Shown here: piece by piece, positions 1-6,770 of the stretch
Layout of the letters: each line of letters opens with the position of its first letter
Numbering within the stretch: position 1 is the first letter of the stretch
NCBI GenBank assembly: GCA_900554645.1
Contig: USIE01000001.1
Location: 1-64,000 of the forward strand
Direction of reading: 5' to 3'
Length of the DNA: 64,000 nucleotides
DNA from: an uncultured Collinsella sp.
GTDB taxonomy: Bacteria; Actinomycetota; Coriobacteriia; Coriobacteriales; Coriobacteriaceae
Program-made: the position numbers and the translations under genes
Notes under the pieces: generated by a model
The model's input: the letters and a program-made list of their open reading frames with translations, nothing else
Told to the model about the DNA's origin: nothing
Databases searched by the model: none

Positions 1-219
1 TCCGTACATGTGCGGATGAATGTGGGAGGTGTTCGGATAAAGTCGATAATCAAGGTTGAATTGGTTCCTGATGGCAGACGATACCCACTGTCCCACTATC
101 AGGACCACCAGGACTATAATCGCGATGATCAGGACGTACTCGACTGTCGACTGCCCCTTCAGGCGGCGGGTAAATCTCTGAGATACCCCCCCCCCGAAAG
201 GAATTTCCGCTGCATGCAT
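1..219 (-). CDS. Flp/TadE-like prepilin, 3' end outside window
   Basis: Partial gene read leftwards; 73 codons are visible and no stop occurs before the window edge. After a short basic N-terminus (residues 15-20, RFTRRL) comes KGQSTVEYVLI followed by a hydrophobic helix to about residue 46. The G-x-S-T-V-E-Y signature with the conserved glutamate is the class III prepilin / TadE-Flp cleavage and assembly region. A short polar tail ending in HPHMYG follows. A product like this would be processed by a prepilin peptidase and assembled in a pilus or pseudopilus at the membrane; no other tad gene is in view. The start is the ATG at 217-219, six bases after GGAG. Codons 9-12 run through a ten-G tract, so the frame depends on tract length. 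A duplicate of the tail at 2847-2906 is followed by TGA, suggesting this gene ends just beyond the edge. Confidence 0.6.
   Translation of the reverse strand, partial: MHAAEIPFGGGVSQRFTRRLKGQSTVEYVLIIAIIVLVVLIVGQWVSSAIRNQFNLDYRLYPNTSHIHPHMYG
186..195. repeat. C10/G10 homopolymer inside prepilin start
   Basis: Ten consecutive C on the plus strand (ten G on the coding strand) lie eight codons into the prepilin-like gene. With ten G the ATG at 217-219 is in frame. A second ATG four bases downstream (213-215) would be in frame with eleven. Such tracts slip during replication and commonly switch surface-structure genes; switching here is inference. Confidence 0.7.
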
Positions 220-290
220 GTGCGGCTCCTCTCGGATTGCTTTGGCTGATGCTGCAGAGGATAGACGCGATTACTAAGGAGGAGTCAACA

Positions 291-314
291 ATGCCGCAGC
301 GGCATTTACACTAA
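291..314 (+). other. seven-codon minigene with strong ribosome site
   Basis: AAGGAGGAG lies seven bases before an ATG that opens a seven-codon frame (MPQRHLH) closed by TAA. It lies upstream of the DUF1648 gene. It may be a leader peptide or chance; nothing else supports it. Confidence 0.2.
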
Positions 315-407
315 GAGGGTAAGGCGTTCGGAGTGACATCCCGTTCCAAAACGTATACTTGATTTAAGGCGGAGTGGAATGTGGGCGCGCAAGGAGATGC
401 GGAATCG

Positions 408-1034
408 ATGAGAGCCTCAAAAAAAATTACTGCAGTGTTATCATCTTTCATCCTCTCTATTCTTCCATTTCTGATTCTATGGACGGCTTGGTCAGTCCTC
501 CCTGATACAATTCCCGCTCATTGGAGTGGGGGTGTGGTTGATCGATGGGGTAATAAGCTTGAATTGCTGGTTGTTCCGCTGTTTTCTCTGATTGGTTCTA
601 TTGCAATTTCTGTGTACCTTATTGTTTCCACGCGGCGAAGAGAGTTCGCGGATTTCTCTGTTCGAATGCGACGGGACTTTGTTGCGTGCTATATTTCTAG
701 TCTTCTTTTATCGACAACCTGCTCAGTGATAATTGCCGTTTGGGTTCAGTTGATTCTTACGCAAAGCACTGCAGTTGATGGGGGACTTGGACTATCGATC
801 CTGTATTCCCTTCCCGGGCTATATGTGATCTTGTGCGCTTTGCCGCCTTTTTATGCGAGCGGCGAGAGCAAAAAGGCAGAGCGCCTGATAACAGTTCTTA
901 TTGGCGGCGCGGAGATTGTTCTTTGTGGAATAGTGCTTGAAGGTTCGGCTGCCTCTTATGCGATGATTGGACTGATGATTCTGTTCTGTGCGTTTGAGAT
1001 TGTGTCACAGGTAAGGGATAGCCGGTCCTTATGA
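408..1034 (+). CDS. SdpI-like DUF1648 membrane protein
   Basis: 208-residue integral membrane protein. The N-terminal helix (about residues 6-28) is followed by LPDTIPAHWSGGVVDRWGNK, the DUF1648 signature that forms the N-terminal half of SdpI, the immunity protein against the SDP toxin of Bacillus. Hydrophobic segments follow near residues 45-65, 85-110, 120-142, 155-175 and 180-198. The start is the ATG at 408, with AAGGAG eleven bases upstream; a GTG at 381 is possible but has a poorer site. A TATACT box at 353-358 could be its -10. It precedes the thioredoxin-like pseudogene and the secreted peptide, which fits an immunity or sensing role. DUF1648 proteins also occur as membrane proteins of unknown role, so the immunity function is inference. 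Confidence 0.65.
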   Translation: MRASKKITAVLSSFILSILPFLILWTAWSVLPDTIPAHWSGGVVDRWGNKLELLVVPLFSLIGSIAISVYLIVSTRRREFADFSVRMRRDFVACYISSLLLSTTCSVIIAVWVQLILTQSTAVDGGLGLSILYSLPGLYVILCALPPFYASGESKKAERLITVLIGGAEIVLCGIVLEGSAASYAMIGLMILFCAFEIVSQVRDSRSL

Positions 1035-1191
1035 GTTGAATTACGCGCGTGCGGATATAAAGGGTGGCATGTTAAATTTGTTGAAAGCTCTGACATGCGC
1101 TGTCGACTTCATTAAAATCGATTGCCGATCAAGTCTTCCTATATATGCGAGCCCCAAGAAACTGCGCTGTGAACCTGAGTCCTCTATCGAT

Positions 1192-1244
1192 CGGCCCGGT
1201 GCACCGGGCCGCTGTCCTCGAGCCGGCAACAGCTTGCCGGTCTC
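1192..1244. repeat. two adjacent GC-rich hairpins
   Basis: A perfect 20-bp palindrome (CGGCCCGGTG and its complement, 1192-1211) is followed by a second stem, CCGGCAA/TTGCCGG with a four-base loop, at 1220-1244. They occupy the 247-bp gap between the DUF1648 gene and the thioredoxin-like gene, where no coding region is convincing. They could terminate the first gene, although no T-run follows. Confidence 0.45.
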
Positions 1245-1281
1245 AAAACGTATGCGTTTCACCATGAGAGAGGGATCTGTC

Positions 1282-1793
1282 ATGAGCTGGAAACCGAGAA
1301 AATGCGTTATCGCCTTACTGACTCTGGCGACTCTGACGTGTTTCGCCGCCTTAATCGCCGTCAATATCAAACCGCAACACGATGCTTATCCCTCATCTTT
1401 GTCCATTAAAATGGGCCAAGATTTCAACCTCGGCCGAAACGTCAATTATTTTAACAAGCTAAAACCTAATGAGGAAAACATCTTGATGTTCTGGGCATCG
1501 TGGTGTCAGCACTGCGAATCTCTCATAGAAGATATGCAACAACTTGATAATTTCGCAGCCATAAGGAAGAACCTTTTCACTGTTTCCGAGGACAGCACGA
1601 TTGAAGAAGCCTCGGTCCATGAAGGAGACTTCCCATATACATAGATTAAAATAAAGCCGTGTATGACCAATATGAACTTGAGCATATTCCGTCCGTATTC
1701 ATACTGGATGATCAAGGAAACATCACCGGCTCATCCGAAGGAGAGAAAGAATTTCTTGCCTTATTTAAGAAATACGCCGAATACAACAGATAG
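1282..1793 (+). pseudogene. broken membrane-anchored thioredoxin-like gene (TlpA type)
   Basis: The first part encodes MSWKPRKC, one membrane helix (about residues 9-27), then a thioredoxin fold with the redox site WASWCQHC near residue 73. The frame stops at TAG 1642-1644, after GDFPYT. The rest of the domain continues in another frame from about 1660: DQYELEHIPSVFILDDQGN with the cis-Pro-type IPS motif, ending at TAG 1791. The two halves together have the size of a complete TlpA/ResA-like extracytoplasmic oxidoreductase. The break is a frameshift plus an in-frame TAA in the second frame, so it is probably inactive. Such proteins form or reduce disulfides outside the membrane. The next gene encodes a secreted peptide with four cysteines, which suggests a former maturation role. 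Confidence 0.7.
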
Positions 1794-1849
1794 AAAGCGA
1801 AAGGAGGCGACATCGAGTAGCTATCAAAGGCTAGATTAAGGAGCCTGCC

Positions 1850-2254
1850 ATGAAGAAATGCCTGCCCTCCATCGTCTCAGCAGCTCTTTGCCCCTCCCTT
1901 GTCATGACACAATTTGTGCCCGTTGCGGCAGCCTATGCCGACGAGGGATCTCCCGCCGAGAGCAGCGATATCTACGTCGGAGACAATTACGACGAAAATT
2001 ACGATATATCCCTTTTTGAGCGCGGACGCTGCACGGATTCATATTCCAAGGCGTGGTGCGATTCTCACGGATTTGCAAATAACCGCACCGTCCCTCACAA
2101 GGTCAAGCTGAACGCGAAGGAGGAGGCTTGCCTGCGCGATCCCTACCTTGCTGGCACCGCTGAAGTTATCGCCGGTCTCGTGACAACCGGTCCCGGCGGC
2201 GGCTTGTTTGCAACCGCAATGACATCGTACCGACTTTTCACTTGCATGTTCTGA
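1850..2254 (+). CDS. small secreted cysteine peptide, possible bacteriocin precursor
   Basis: 134 residues. A Sec signal peptide (MKKCLPS, hydrophobic core, likely cleavage AYA/DE near residue 31) precedes an acidic, tyrosine-rich linker (SSDIYVGDNYDENYD). A second part has cysteines at GRC, AWC, EEAC and the penultimate FTCMF. The last 40 residues form a Gly/Ala/Thr-rich hydrophobic stretch bounded by two cysteines, which could close into a disulfide loop. AAGGAG lies seven bases before the ATG. I recognise no family with certainty. The signal peptide, small size, hydrophobic C-terminal segment and neighbours (SdpI-like protein, broken thioredoxin, small membrane protein, exporter) together suggest a bacteriocin or toxin precursor; this is inference. 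Confidence 0.5.
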   Translation: MKKCLPSIVSAALCPSLVMTQFVPVAAAYADEGSPAESSDIYVGDNYDENYDISLFERGRCTDSYSKAWCDSHGFANNRTVPHKVKLNAKEEACLRDPYLAGTAEVIAGLVTTGPGGGLFATAMTSYRLFTCMF

Positions 2255-2266
2255 AAGGCAGTTGCC

Positions 2267-2506
2267 ATGCAGTCGCAAAATCAATCGAGATACTTGAACA
2301 CAATCGGCTTTGCCCTGCTTGCATTACTCTTTGCTAGCGACCTTTTGCTGAAACCGCCCAAGGAACTCGTTTCGCTTGCCATAGCCTGCATTTCAGCCCT
2401 TTACTTTACGGCAACCCTATTCGTCGGACTAAAGGAGAGGAAAAAAGGCGCAGTCGTTGCATCTGCCGTAGGCGTGATCATAGCCATTGCCTCATTCTTT
2501 ATCTGA
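2267..2506 (+). CDS. small three-helix membrane protein, possible immunity protein
   Basis: 79 residues with three predicted membrane helices (about residues 11-29, 34-54 and 61-79) and basic loops (ERKKG). It begins 12 bases after the stop of the secreted peptide gene, so the two are almost certainly cotranscribed. Tiny multi-helix proteins directly behind a bacteriocin gene are typically immunity proteins; the family is not recognised. Confidence 0.5.
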   Translation: MQSQNQSRYLNTIGFALLALLFASDLLLKPPKELVSLAIACISALYFTATLFVGLKERKKGAVVASAVGVIIAIASFFI

Positions 2507-2518
2507 CACATTGGTGAT

Positions 2519-2815
2519 CTAGGGGCGATATCGTAGGAATACGACCGGGAGAGCCGGGACCAGATTGCCCGGGTTGCCCGGTCGGCTCGCGCGACGGCGC
2601 GGCGGTTCCACAGAAAGCTCTCCGGACTTCACGCCGTTTCTGATCGCATTGTAGACAGCCATCTCGTCCTCGCAGTCGGCGAGCACGAGGTGTGCGTCGT
2701 CGTTTTGGATGTCCAGTAAATCTCGAAGGTCCTCCATGCACCAACGTCCGAGATTTGGCCATGCGCGTTGCGCGAGCTGATAAGTGTCGATTGCGATGTT
2801 GTAGTTAAAGTCCAA
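2519..2815 (-). pseudogene. C-terminal fragment of DnaQ-like 3'-5' exonuclease
   Basis: The frame reads IAIDTYQLAQRAWPNLGRW, then LRDLLDIQNDDAHLVLADCED, then MAVYNAIRNG. This is the third exonuclease motif region (conserved H and D in DDAH-x3-ADCED) of DnaQ/DEDD exonucleases. The N-terminal DxE motif is absent, and the frame is closed upstream by TAA; only a weak TTG (2815) could start it. The C-terminal 40 residues are Pro/Arg-rich and probably not original. It looks like a remnant of a larger exonuclease or helicase-exonuclease gene. Confidence 0.5.
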
Positions 2816-2846
2816 GCCAAAGCCGTCCCAGGCAGAACGGCTTTGT

Positions 2847-2906
2847 TTCCTTGATTATCAACTTCATCCGGACACTTCCCGCATTCATCCGTGTGTGTAC
2901 GGATGA
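2847..2906 (+). pseudogene. orphan 3' end of a prepilin gene
   Basis: Twenty codons ending FLDYQLHPDTSRIHPCVYG-stop match the tail of the prepilin-like gene at the left edge (45 of 54 bases over the compared part), in the opposite orientation. Upstream in the same frame there is no pilin helix and a TAG follows soon. It is therefore a decayed duplicate or recombination remnant. Confidence 0.6.
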
Positions 2907-2951
2907 ATGCGGGGTTCAATACCCCGGCGGCCTGATCGGCAGACCGCCGGG
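2882..2951. terminator. hairpin cluster behind the 145-residue gene
   Basis: Three stems follow each other: CATTCATCCGT/ACGGATGAATG with a six-base loop (2882-2909), GGGGT/ACCCC (2910-2925), and CCCGGCGG/CCGCCGGG (2923-2951). The last lies five bases after the stop of the minus-strand gene at 2957, where a terminator would be expected, although no T-run follows. The first stem overlaps the orphan pilin tail. Confidence 0.45.
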
Positions 2952-2956
2952 AATTC

Positions 2957-3394
2957 TCACTCCTCGAAAAAAGCCGGCACTCGGTTAGTCCTGCGCATCT
3001 TGAAATCGCCAGACTCGTGGGAGACGTAGAGAATGCCGTCCATCCCATCTCGTGATGCATACGACAGGTGAACTGAACCGCAATCCGATCCATCATTGTC
3101 GAGAAGATCGAACGAATTCGGGTCGCTCGTTGCGGCCAAACGACCACTCAGACAAGAGCCATCGTCATTACAGATTTGCCATTCCATGTCTTCGCCTGCA
3201 AGAATCGCCATAGACGGCCTGGTCGCGCCATCGTTGACATACATCCCGTCTATGCCAAACCCATTTTCAGCGCCATCAATGAACGACTGCTCGGACCTAT
3301 ACCTCGCAAATGATGCACATAGCACCATTGCAAGACAAAGTACAAAGCCAACAATCGCTATCTTTGCATAGCTCTTGCCTATCATGTCATTCAC
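2957..3394 (-). CDS. membrane-anchored extracytoplasmic protein, unknown function
   Basis: 145 residues. A basic N-terminus and one hydrophobic helix (about residues 11-30) anchor a hydrophilic domain with four cysteines (WQICNDDGSCLSG, SDCGSV). Its ATG overlaps the last eight bases of the ABC exporter gene, so the two are translationally coupled. I do not recognise the family. The arrangement suggests an accessory lipoprotein-like or substrate-contact subunit of the exporter. Confidence 0.55.
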   Translation of the reverse strand: MNDMIGKSYAKIAIVGFVLCLAMVLCASFARYRSEQSFIDGAENGFGIDGMYVNDGATRPSMAILAGEDMEWQICNDDGSCLSGRLAATSDPNSFDLLDNDGSDCGSVHLSYASRDGMDGILYVSHESGDFKMRRTNRVPAFFEE

Positions 3395-5201
3395 CTCCCT
3401 CGTATGTATCGAGGTATTCCTGCTTGAGCGTCTGCGAGGACGACTTGATCTTTTCCACGAGCGTGCCGGCCTCGATGAAGTAGAACGAGTTGGTGAGGTC
3501 TGCCAGGTCGTCGAGCAGATGGCTTGAAATGAGCACGCTTCGTCCCCGCGCCACCTCGCTGCGCATCGCGTCGCAGGAGGTTTTCCGCTTTCCCGGATCG
3601 AGGCCGTTCAGCGGTTCATCGAGGATAAGGTACGGGCAACCGGTCGATATCGCCATGGCAAGCTTTACCTGCTGCTTCATTCCTGTCGAGAGTTTACGGG
3701 TCGGCTTGTCGAGATATGGGGAGATTCCGAGGGAGCTGCAGAGCGAGTCGATGTCGGTGGCCGATTTCCACGCCTCCCTAACGAAAGCAAGGTGCTCGAG
3801 GGCTGATAGCGTGGGGTAGAGATCCGTGCCGCCTGAAGAGCTCAGGTAGACGAGTTCTGCAAATTCGGCTGATCGACGTTGGCTGATTCCGTCTGCCAAC
3901 GGGCTTCCCGAGCGGATACGGGTGGGAAATTGGCCCGACAGCGCTTCAAGTAAGGTGGTTTTCCCCGAGCCGTTGGGAGCAATGAGGCCCGCCGCCGTTC
4001 CCGGGCTCAGGAGAAGCGATCCGATTGAAAGTATCGTCGTGCTTCCGTATCCCACGCTCACGTCCAGAAGCTCGAGCCCATGGTGCTTTTTCGCGGGTCC
4101 AGACTGTTTGGGCGAACGTGCCGCAACGGCGCCGACCGCAAAAAGGACCGCGACGTATGCCAGGGCCACGGCAAGCATCGATGCGCTGCCTGAACCGGAG
4201 CCGATGAATTCCGTCGGGAAGCATCCTACGTAGCCCGTGGCCTCGATAGGCGAGAACACGGCCAGCGGCAGGAGCTCGACTGCGGCATTATGCTCCAGCG
4301 CCGAATCGGACAGCAACGGGAATGCCGGCGCCGCGACAAGCAGCGCTGAGGCAAGGGGGCCCGCGAGGACGCGCCTCGTTGCGGTCGATAGGACGGCGGA
4401 GCAAACGGATATCAAGGTTCCGCCCGCAAGAAGCGCGATAAGCAGGGCTGTGAAGACGTTTCCCGCAGTCGTGGTGGTAAGCGCGCCGTCATGGAAGAAG
4501 GCGATCGGGTACCCAATTTGCCCGAAGCCGTTTAGGGCCAAGGCGTAAATGCCCCCGGGTGCGAGGCCGGCGAGGAGCATCGCGGTCCCCGCGGCGATTA
4601 TCGAAAACACGGTTTGGATAAGGCGACGGAATTTGGGCACGGGCGCCTTCGCCGCCAGGGTCCCGGGCCTTGTGGCCCCGAGCAGGAGTATCGACGAGAG
4701 AAGGAAGGGGATGAAGGGAAGGAAAGACGGCGCCGTGGCAATGGCGTAAGGCAGGAAGGAAAGGAATGGCAGATCGCTTGCGGAGGCCGGGATATCCGTG
4801 ATGCCGGAGCTGCTCAGGGCACGGCAATACGCGAGGTCTGCGTCATTGGTCTCTCGGTCTCCCACGATGGACCCGGATTGGAAGCCTTCGCCCATGAGCG
4901 CGTAGTAGCTCTCGGCAGAATCGAGAAAGGCGGCGTCGGTTTGAGCGGCAAGGGCGGCGTTCGCGTATCTTGCAAGCTCCGCGTCATTTTGCTGCTCTGG
5001 AGATAGGTCTGTGCCGTTGGCCTGGGGCGCGCGCGTATTGAATGCGTCGACAAAGCCCTGCATGCCCTGCTTCATAAAGAAGGGTCCGTAGATGGGTGAA
5101 TTGAACGCGATGGGGACGGAAAAGGCTGCGGCAAGAACGAGCGTAGAGATCCATGCGGCCCTGTCTCTTAGGATCAGTTTGAGAAGAAGTCGACAGTACA
5201 T
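3387..5201 (-). CDS. ABC exporter, permease fused to C-terminal ATPase
   Basis: 604 residues. The first ~365 form an ABC-2-like permease: a helix at 15-35, a large extracytoplasmic loop (about 40-150) and five or more helices from 150 to 360. The last ~230 form an ATPase with P-loop APNGSGKTT (the usual first glycine is alanine), signature LSTGMKQQ, Walker B YLILDEP and switch histidine ISSH. Fusion in permease-ATPase order on one chain is uncommon for ABC-2 systems. Half-size chains must dimerise. The start ATG has a weak AGGTG site. The downstream 145-residue protein overlaps it. The substrate is unknown; position near the secreted peptide suggests peptide export or self-protection. Confidence 0.75.
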   Translation of the reverse strand: MYCRLLLKLILRDRAAWISTLVLAAAFSVPIAFNSPIYGPFFMKQGMQGFVDAFNTRAPQANGTDLSPEQQNDAELARYANAALAAQTDAAFLDSAESYYALMGEGFQSGSIVGDRETNDADLAYCRALSSSGITDIPASASDLPFLSFLPYAIATAPSFLPFIPFLLSSILLLGATRPGTLAAKAPVPKFRRLIQTVFSIIAAGTAMLLAGLAPGGIYALALNGFGQIGYPIAFFHDGALTTTTAGNVFTALLIALLAGGTLISVCSAVLSTATRRVLAGPLASALLVAAPAFPLLSDSALEHNAAVELLPLAVFSPIEATGYVGCFPTEFIGSGSGSASMLAVALAYVAVLFAVGAVAARSPKQSGPAKKHHGLELLDVSVGYGSTTILSIGSLLLSPGTAAGLIAPNGSGKTTLLEALSGQFPTRIRSGSPLADGISQRRSAEFAELVYLSSSGGTDLYPTLSALEHLAFVREAWKSATDIDSLCSSLGISPYLDKPTRKLSTGMKQQVKLAMAISTGCPYLILDEPLNGLDPGKRKTSCDAMRSEVARGRSVLISSHLLDDLADLTNSFYFIEAGTLVEKIKSSSQTLKQEYLDTYEGGE

Positions 5202-5561
5202 TTAGAAGCACCTACATTTCTCAAGTCATCGTTAGATTGATAATGACAGACCGAATGAAGATGCATGCGACGGGGGCGAGGCGAATGACTGAGCGGTATC
5301 GATACGCGGGTTCAACGGTATTTTAATTTGCTTAAGGCAACAACTTTCCCGATCGATGTAACCACCGAGTCAAAACGTGTGCATCGGCCACCAAAGATGC
5401 CGAAAAATGTCGATTTTGGTGGCTGATGTACACAAATGCAGAATCCCGCGCAGCCCAGAACAACCCTCCATATGTCTGGACTCTCTATGCTTACGCTGGA
5501 TAGACATCGCCGGAACGGGTATAGTATCGAAAGTTTTGTCGTTTACCAGCGGGGGAGTCCT
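5202..5561. other. intergenic, 360 bp
   Basis: This gap lies between the divergent ABC exporter and phosphatidyltransferase genes. It must hold both promoters. The only clear structure is the hairpin at 5378-5434; a TATAGT at 5520-5525 is a candidate -10 for the plus-strand gene, without a convincing -35. Confidence 0.5.
5378..5434. repeat. long imperfect palindrome
   Basis: Arms read CATCGGCCACCAAA and TTTGGTGGCTGATG (one mismatch), extended by TGTG/CACA with small bulges, around a loop of about 19 bases. It could be an operator for the divergent genes, a terminator or a dispersed repeat copy. Confidence 0.55.
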
Positions 5562-6266
5562 GTGGGCATCAAAAAGAAGATCAAAAAGGAGCTTATCGGC
5601 ACCTCCGATTACCCGTCGAATAAGATCTTTACGATCTCCAATTTCATCACCTTTACGCGCCTAATCCTCACCCTGGTATTCCTTTACCTGTTCGTGACGG
5701 ACAACAACCGTGTTATCGCCATCGTCATCTACGCCGTCGCCGCCTCCACCGACTGGATGGACGGGCAGATCGCCCGCATGACCAAGACGGTCTCGTGGCT
5801 CGGCAAGATCATGGATCCCATCTGCGACCGAGCCCTGCTGTTCACCGGCGTGCTGGGGCTGGTTGTCCGCGGAGAGCTGCCCATCTGGGTTTGCGTGCTC
5901 ATTATTGGCCGCGACATCTATCTGGGCATCGGCACGCTTATCGTGCGCCATTACCACCGTCGTCCCATCGACGTTGTCTTCCCCGGCAAGATTGCCACCG
6001 CGTTGCTTATGACCGGCTTCTCACTCATGCTGCTCGGCTTTCCCATCGTGGACGGATGGCATCTGCTGCCCTCCACGTTCACGGCCTTCCCGGGTCTCAA
6101 CGGAAGCTCGGTGCCCCTCGGCATCTTCTTCGTGTACGGCGGCGTGATTTTCTCCATGCTCACCGCCATCATCTACTCCATTAAGGGCGGAGCAGCCATT
6201 AAACAGGCTGTCGCGCATCCCGAGGACGAGGACATCGACTTTCTTAACCCCGAAATCGAAGACTGA
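5562..6266 (+). CDS. CDP-alcohol phosphatidyltransferase (PgsA/Cls-like)
   Basis: 234 residues. Transfers a phosphatidyl group from CDP-diacylglycerol to an alcohol in the membrane. The catalytic signature D-G-x2-A-R-x8-G-x3-D-x3-D is complete (MDGQIARM ... WLGKIMDPICD, residues ~65-88). Five or six helices surround it. The GTG at 5562 has GGGGGAG four bases upstream; an in-frame ATG further upstream lacks a site. The 20-residue basic cytoplasmic start (GIKKKIKKEL) and an acidic tail (EDEDIDFLNPEIED) bracket the membrane domain. A second family member, the more typical pgsA, is at 26536, so this one may use another acceptor, as cardiolipin or phosphatidylinositol-phosphate synthases do. Confidence 0.85.
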   Translation: MGIKKKIKKELIGTSDYPSNKIFTISNFITFTRLILTLVFLYLFVTDNNRVIAIVIYAVAASTDWMDGQIARMTKTVSWLGKIMDPICDRALLFTGVLGLVVRGELPIWVCVLIIGRDIYLGIGTLIVRHYHRRPIDVVFPGKIATALLMTGFSLMLLGFPIVDGWHLLPSTFTAFPGLNGSSVPLGIFFVYGGVIFSMLTAIIYSIKGGAAIKQAVAHPEDEDIDFLNPEIED

Positions 6267-6332
6267 TTCATTGGGGTATGATTACGTACGGTTCATTCTT
6301 TGCGGCATGTCCGCGTTATGTTAGGGGTTGTC

Positions 6333-6767
6333 ATGGACAACATGGTTAACAATATGCCTCAGAACGATAAGACTGCGGACGCTACCTGCGTCTTTCGCGT
6401 CCCTTCGAGCGATGTCACCGTTCCCGACCTTATGGCCAACGTGCGCATTACCGCTCCTGTCCTGTCCATCGTAAAGGGCCCGCAGACCGGCGCCGCGTTT
6501 GAACTCGAGGATGACACGACCACCATCGGCCGCGACCCGGCAAACGGCATCTTCCTCAACGATATGACGGTGTCGCGCAGCCACGCGCGCATTATTCGCG
6601 AGGGCCTCGGCGCTCGTATCGAGGACCTTGGCTCGCTCAATGGCACGTGGGTCGACGGCGCGATCGTCAACGCAGCCCCGCTGCACGACGGTTCTTCCGT
6701 TCAGATCGGTACGTTTACGCTCATCTACCACGAGAGCACGCCGGAGCGCATCGAAACCGGTGAGTAG
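6333..6767 (+). CDS. FHA-domain protein, GarA-like
   Basis: 144 residues. A flexible N-terminus of ~45 residues includes threonines (DKTADATCVF, a possible kinase target). It is followed by an FHA phosphothreonine-binding domain with TIGRDPANGI, SRSHARI and GSLNGTWVDG, the conserved G-R, S-x2-H and N-G residues. The start ATG has AGGGG upstream; a TTG at 6300 is unlikely. Only three bases separate it from the MerR gene. In mycobacteria the FHA protein GarA (Rv1827) is followed by the MerR-type regulator Rv1828/FtsR, and this pair has the same order. A link to a serine/threonine kinase is inferred from the family. Confidence 0.8.
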   Translation: MDNMVNNMPQNDKTADATCVFRVPSSDVTVPDLMANVRITAPVLSIVKGPQTGAAFELEDDTTTIGRDPANGIFLNDMTVSRSHARIIREGLGARIEDLGSLNGTWVDGAIVNAAPLHDGSSVQIGTFTLIYHESTPERIETGE

Positions 6768-6770
6768 GGC

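Noticed and set aside
10-249. 79-codon plus-strand frame over the prepilin gene
   Set aside because: The minus strand has the GQSTVEY pilin motif, a helix and a ribosome site; the plus frame has none.
1036-1281. In-frame N-terminal extension of the thioredoxin-like gene
   Set aside because: It passes through two strong hairpins and lacks a ribosome site; the helix and basic start at 1282 are better.
2629-3147. 172-codon minus-strand frame
   Set aside because: It crosses the hairpin cluster and overlaps the 145-residue gene in another frame; composition is not protein-like.
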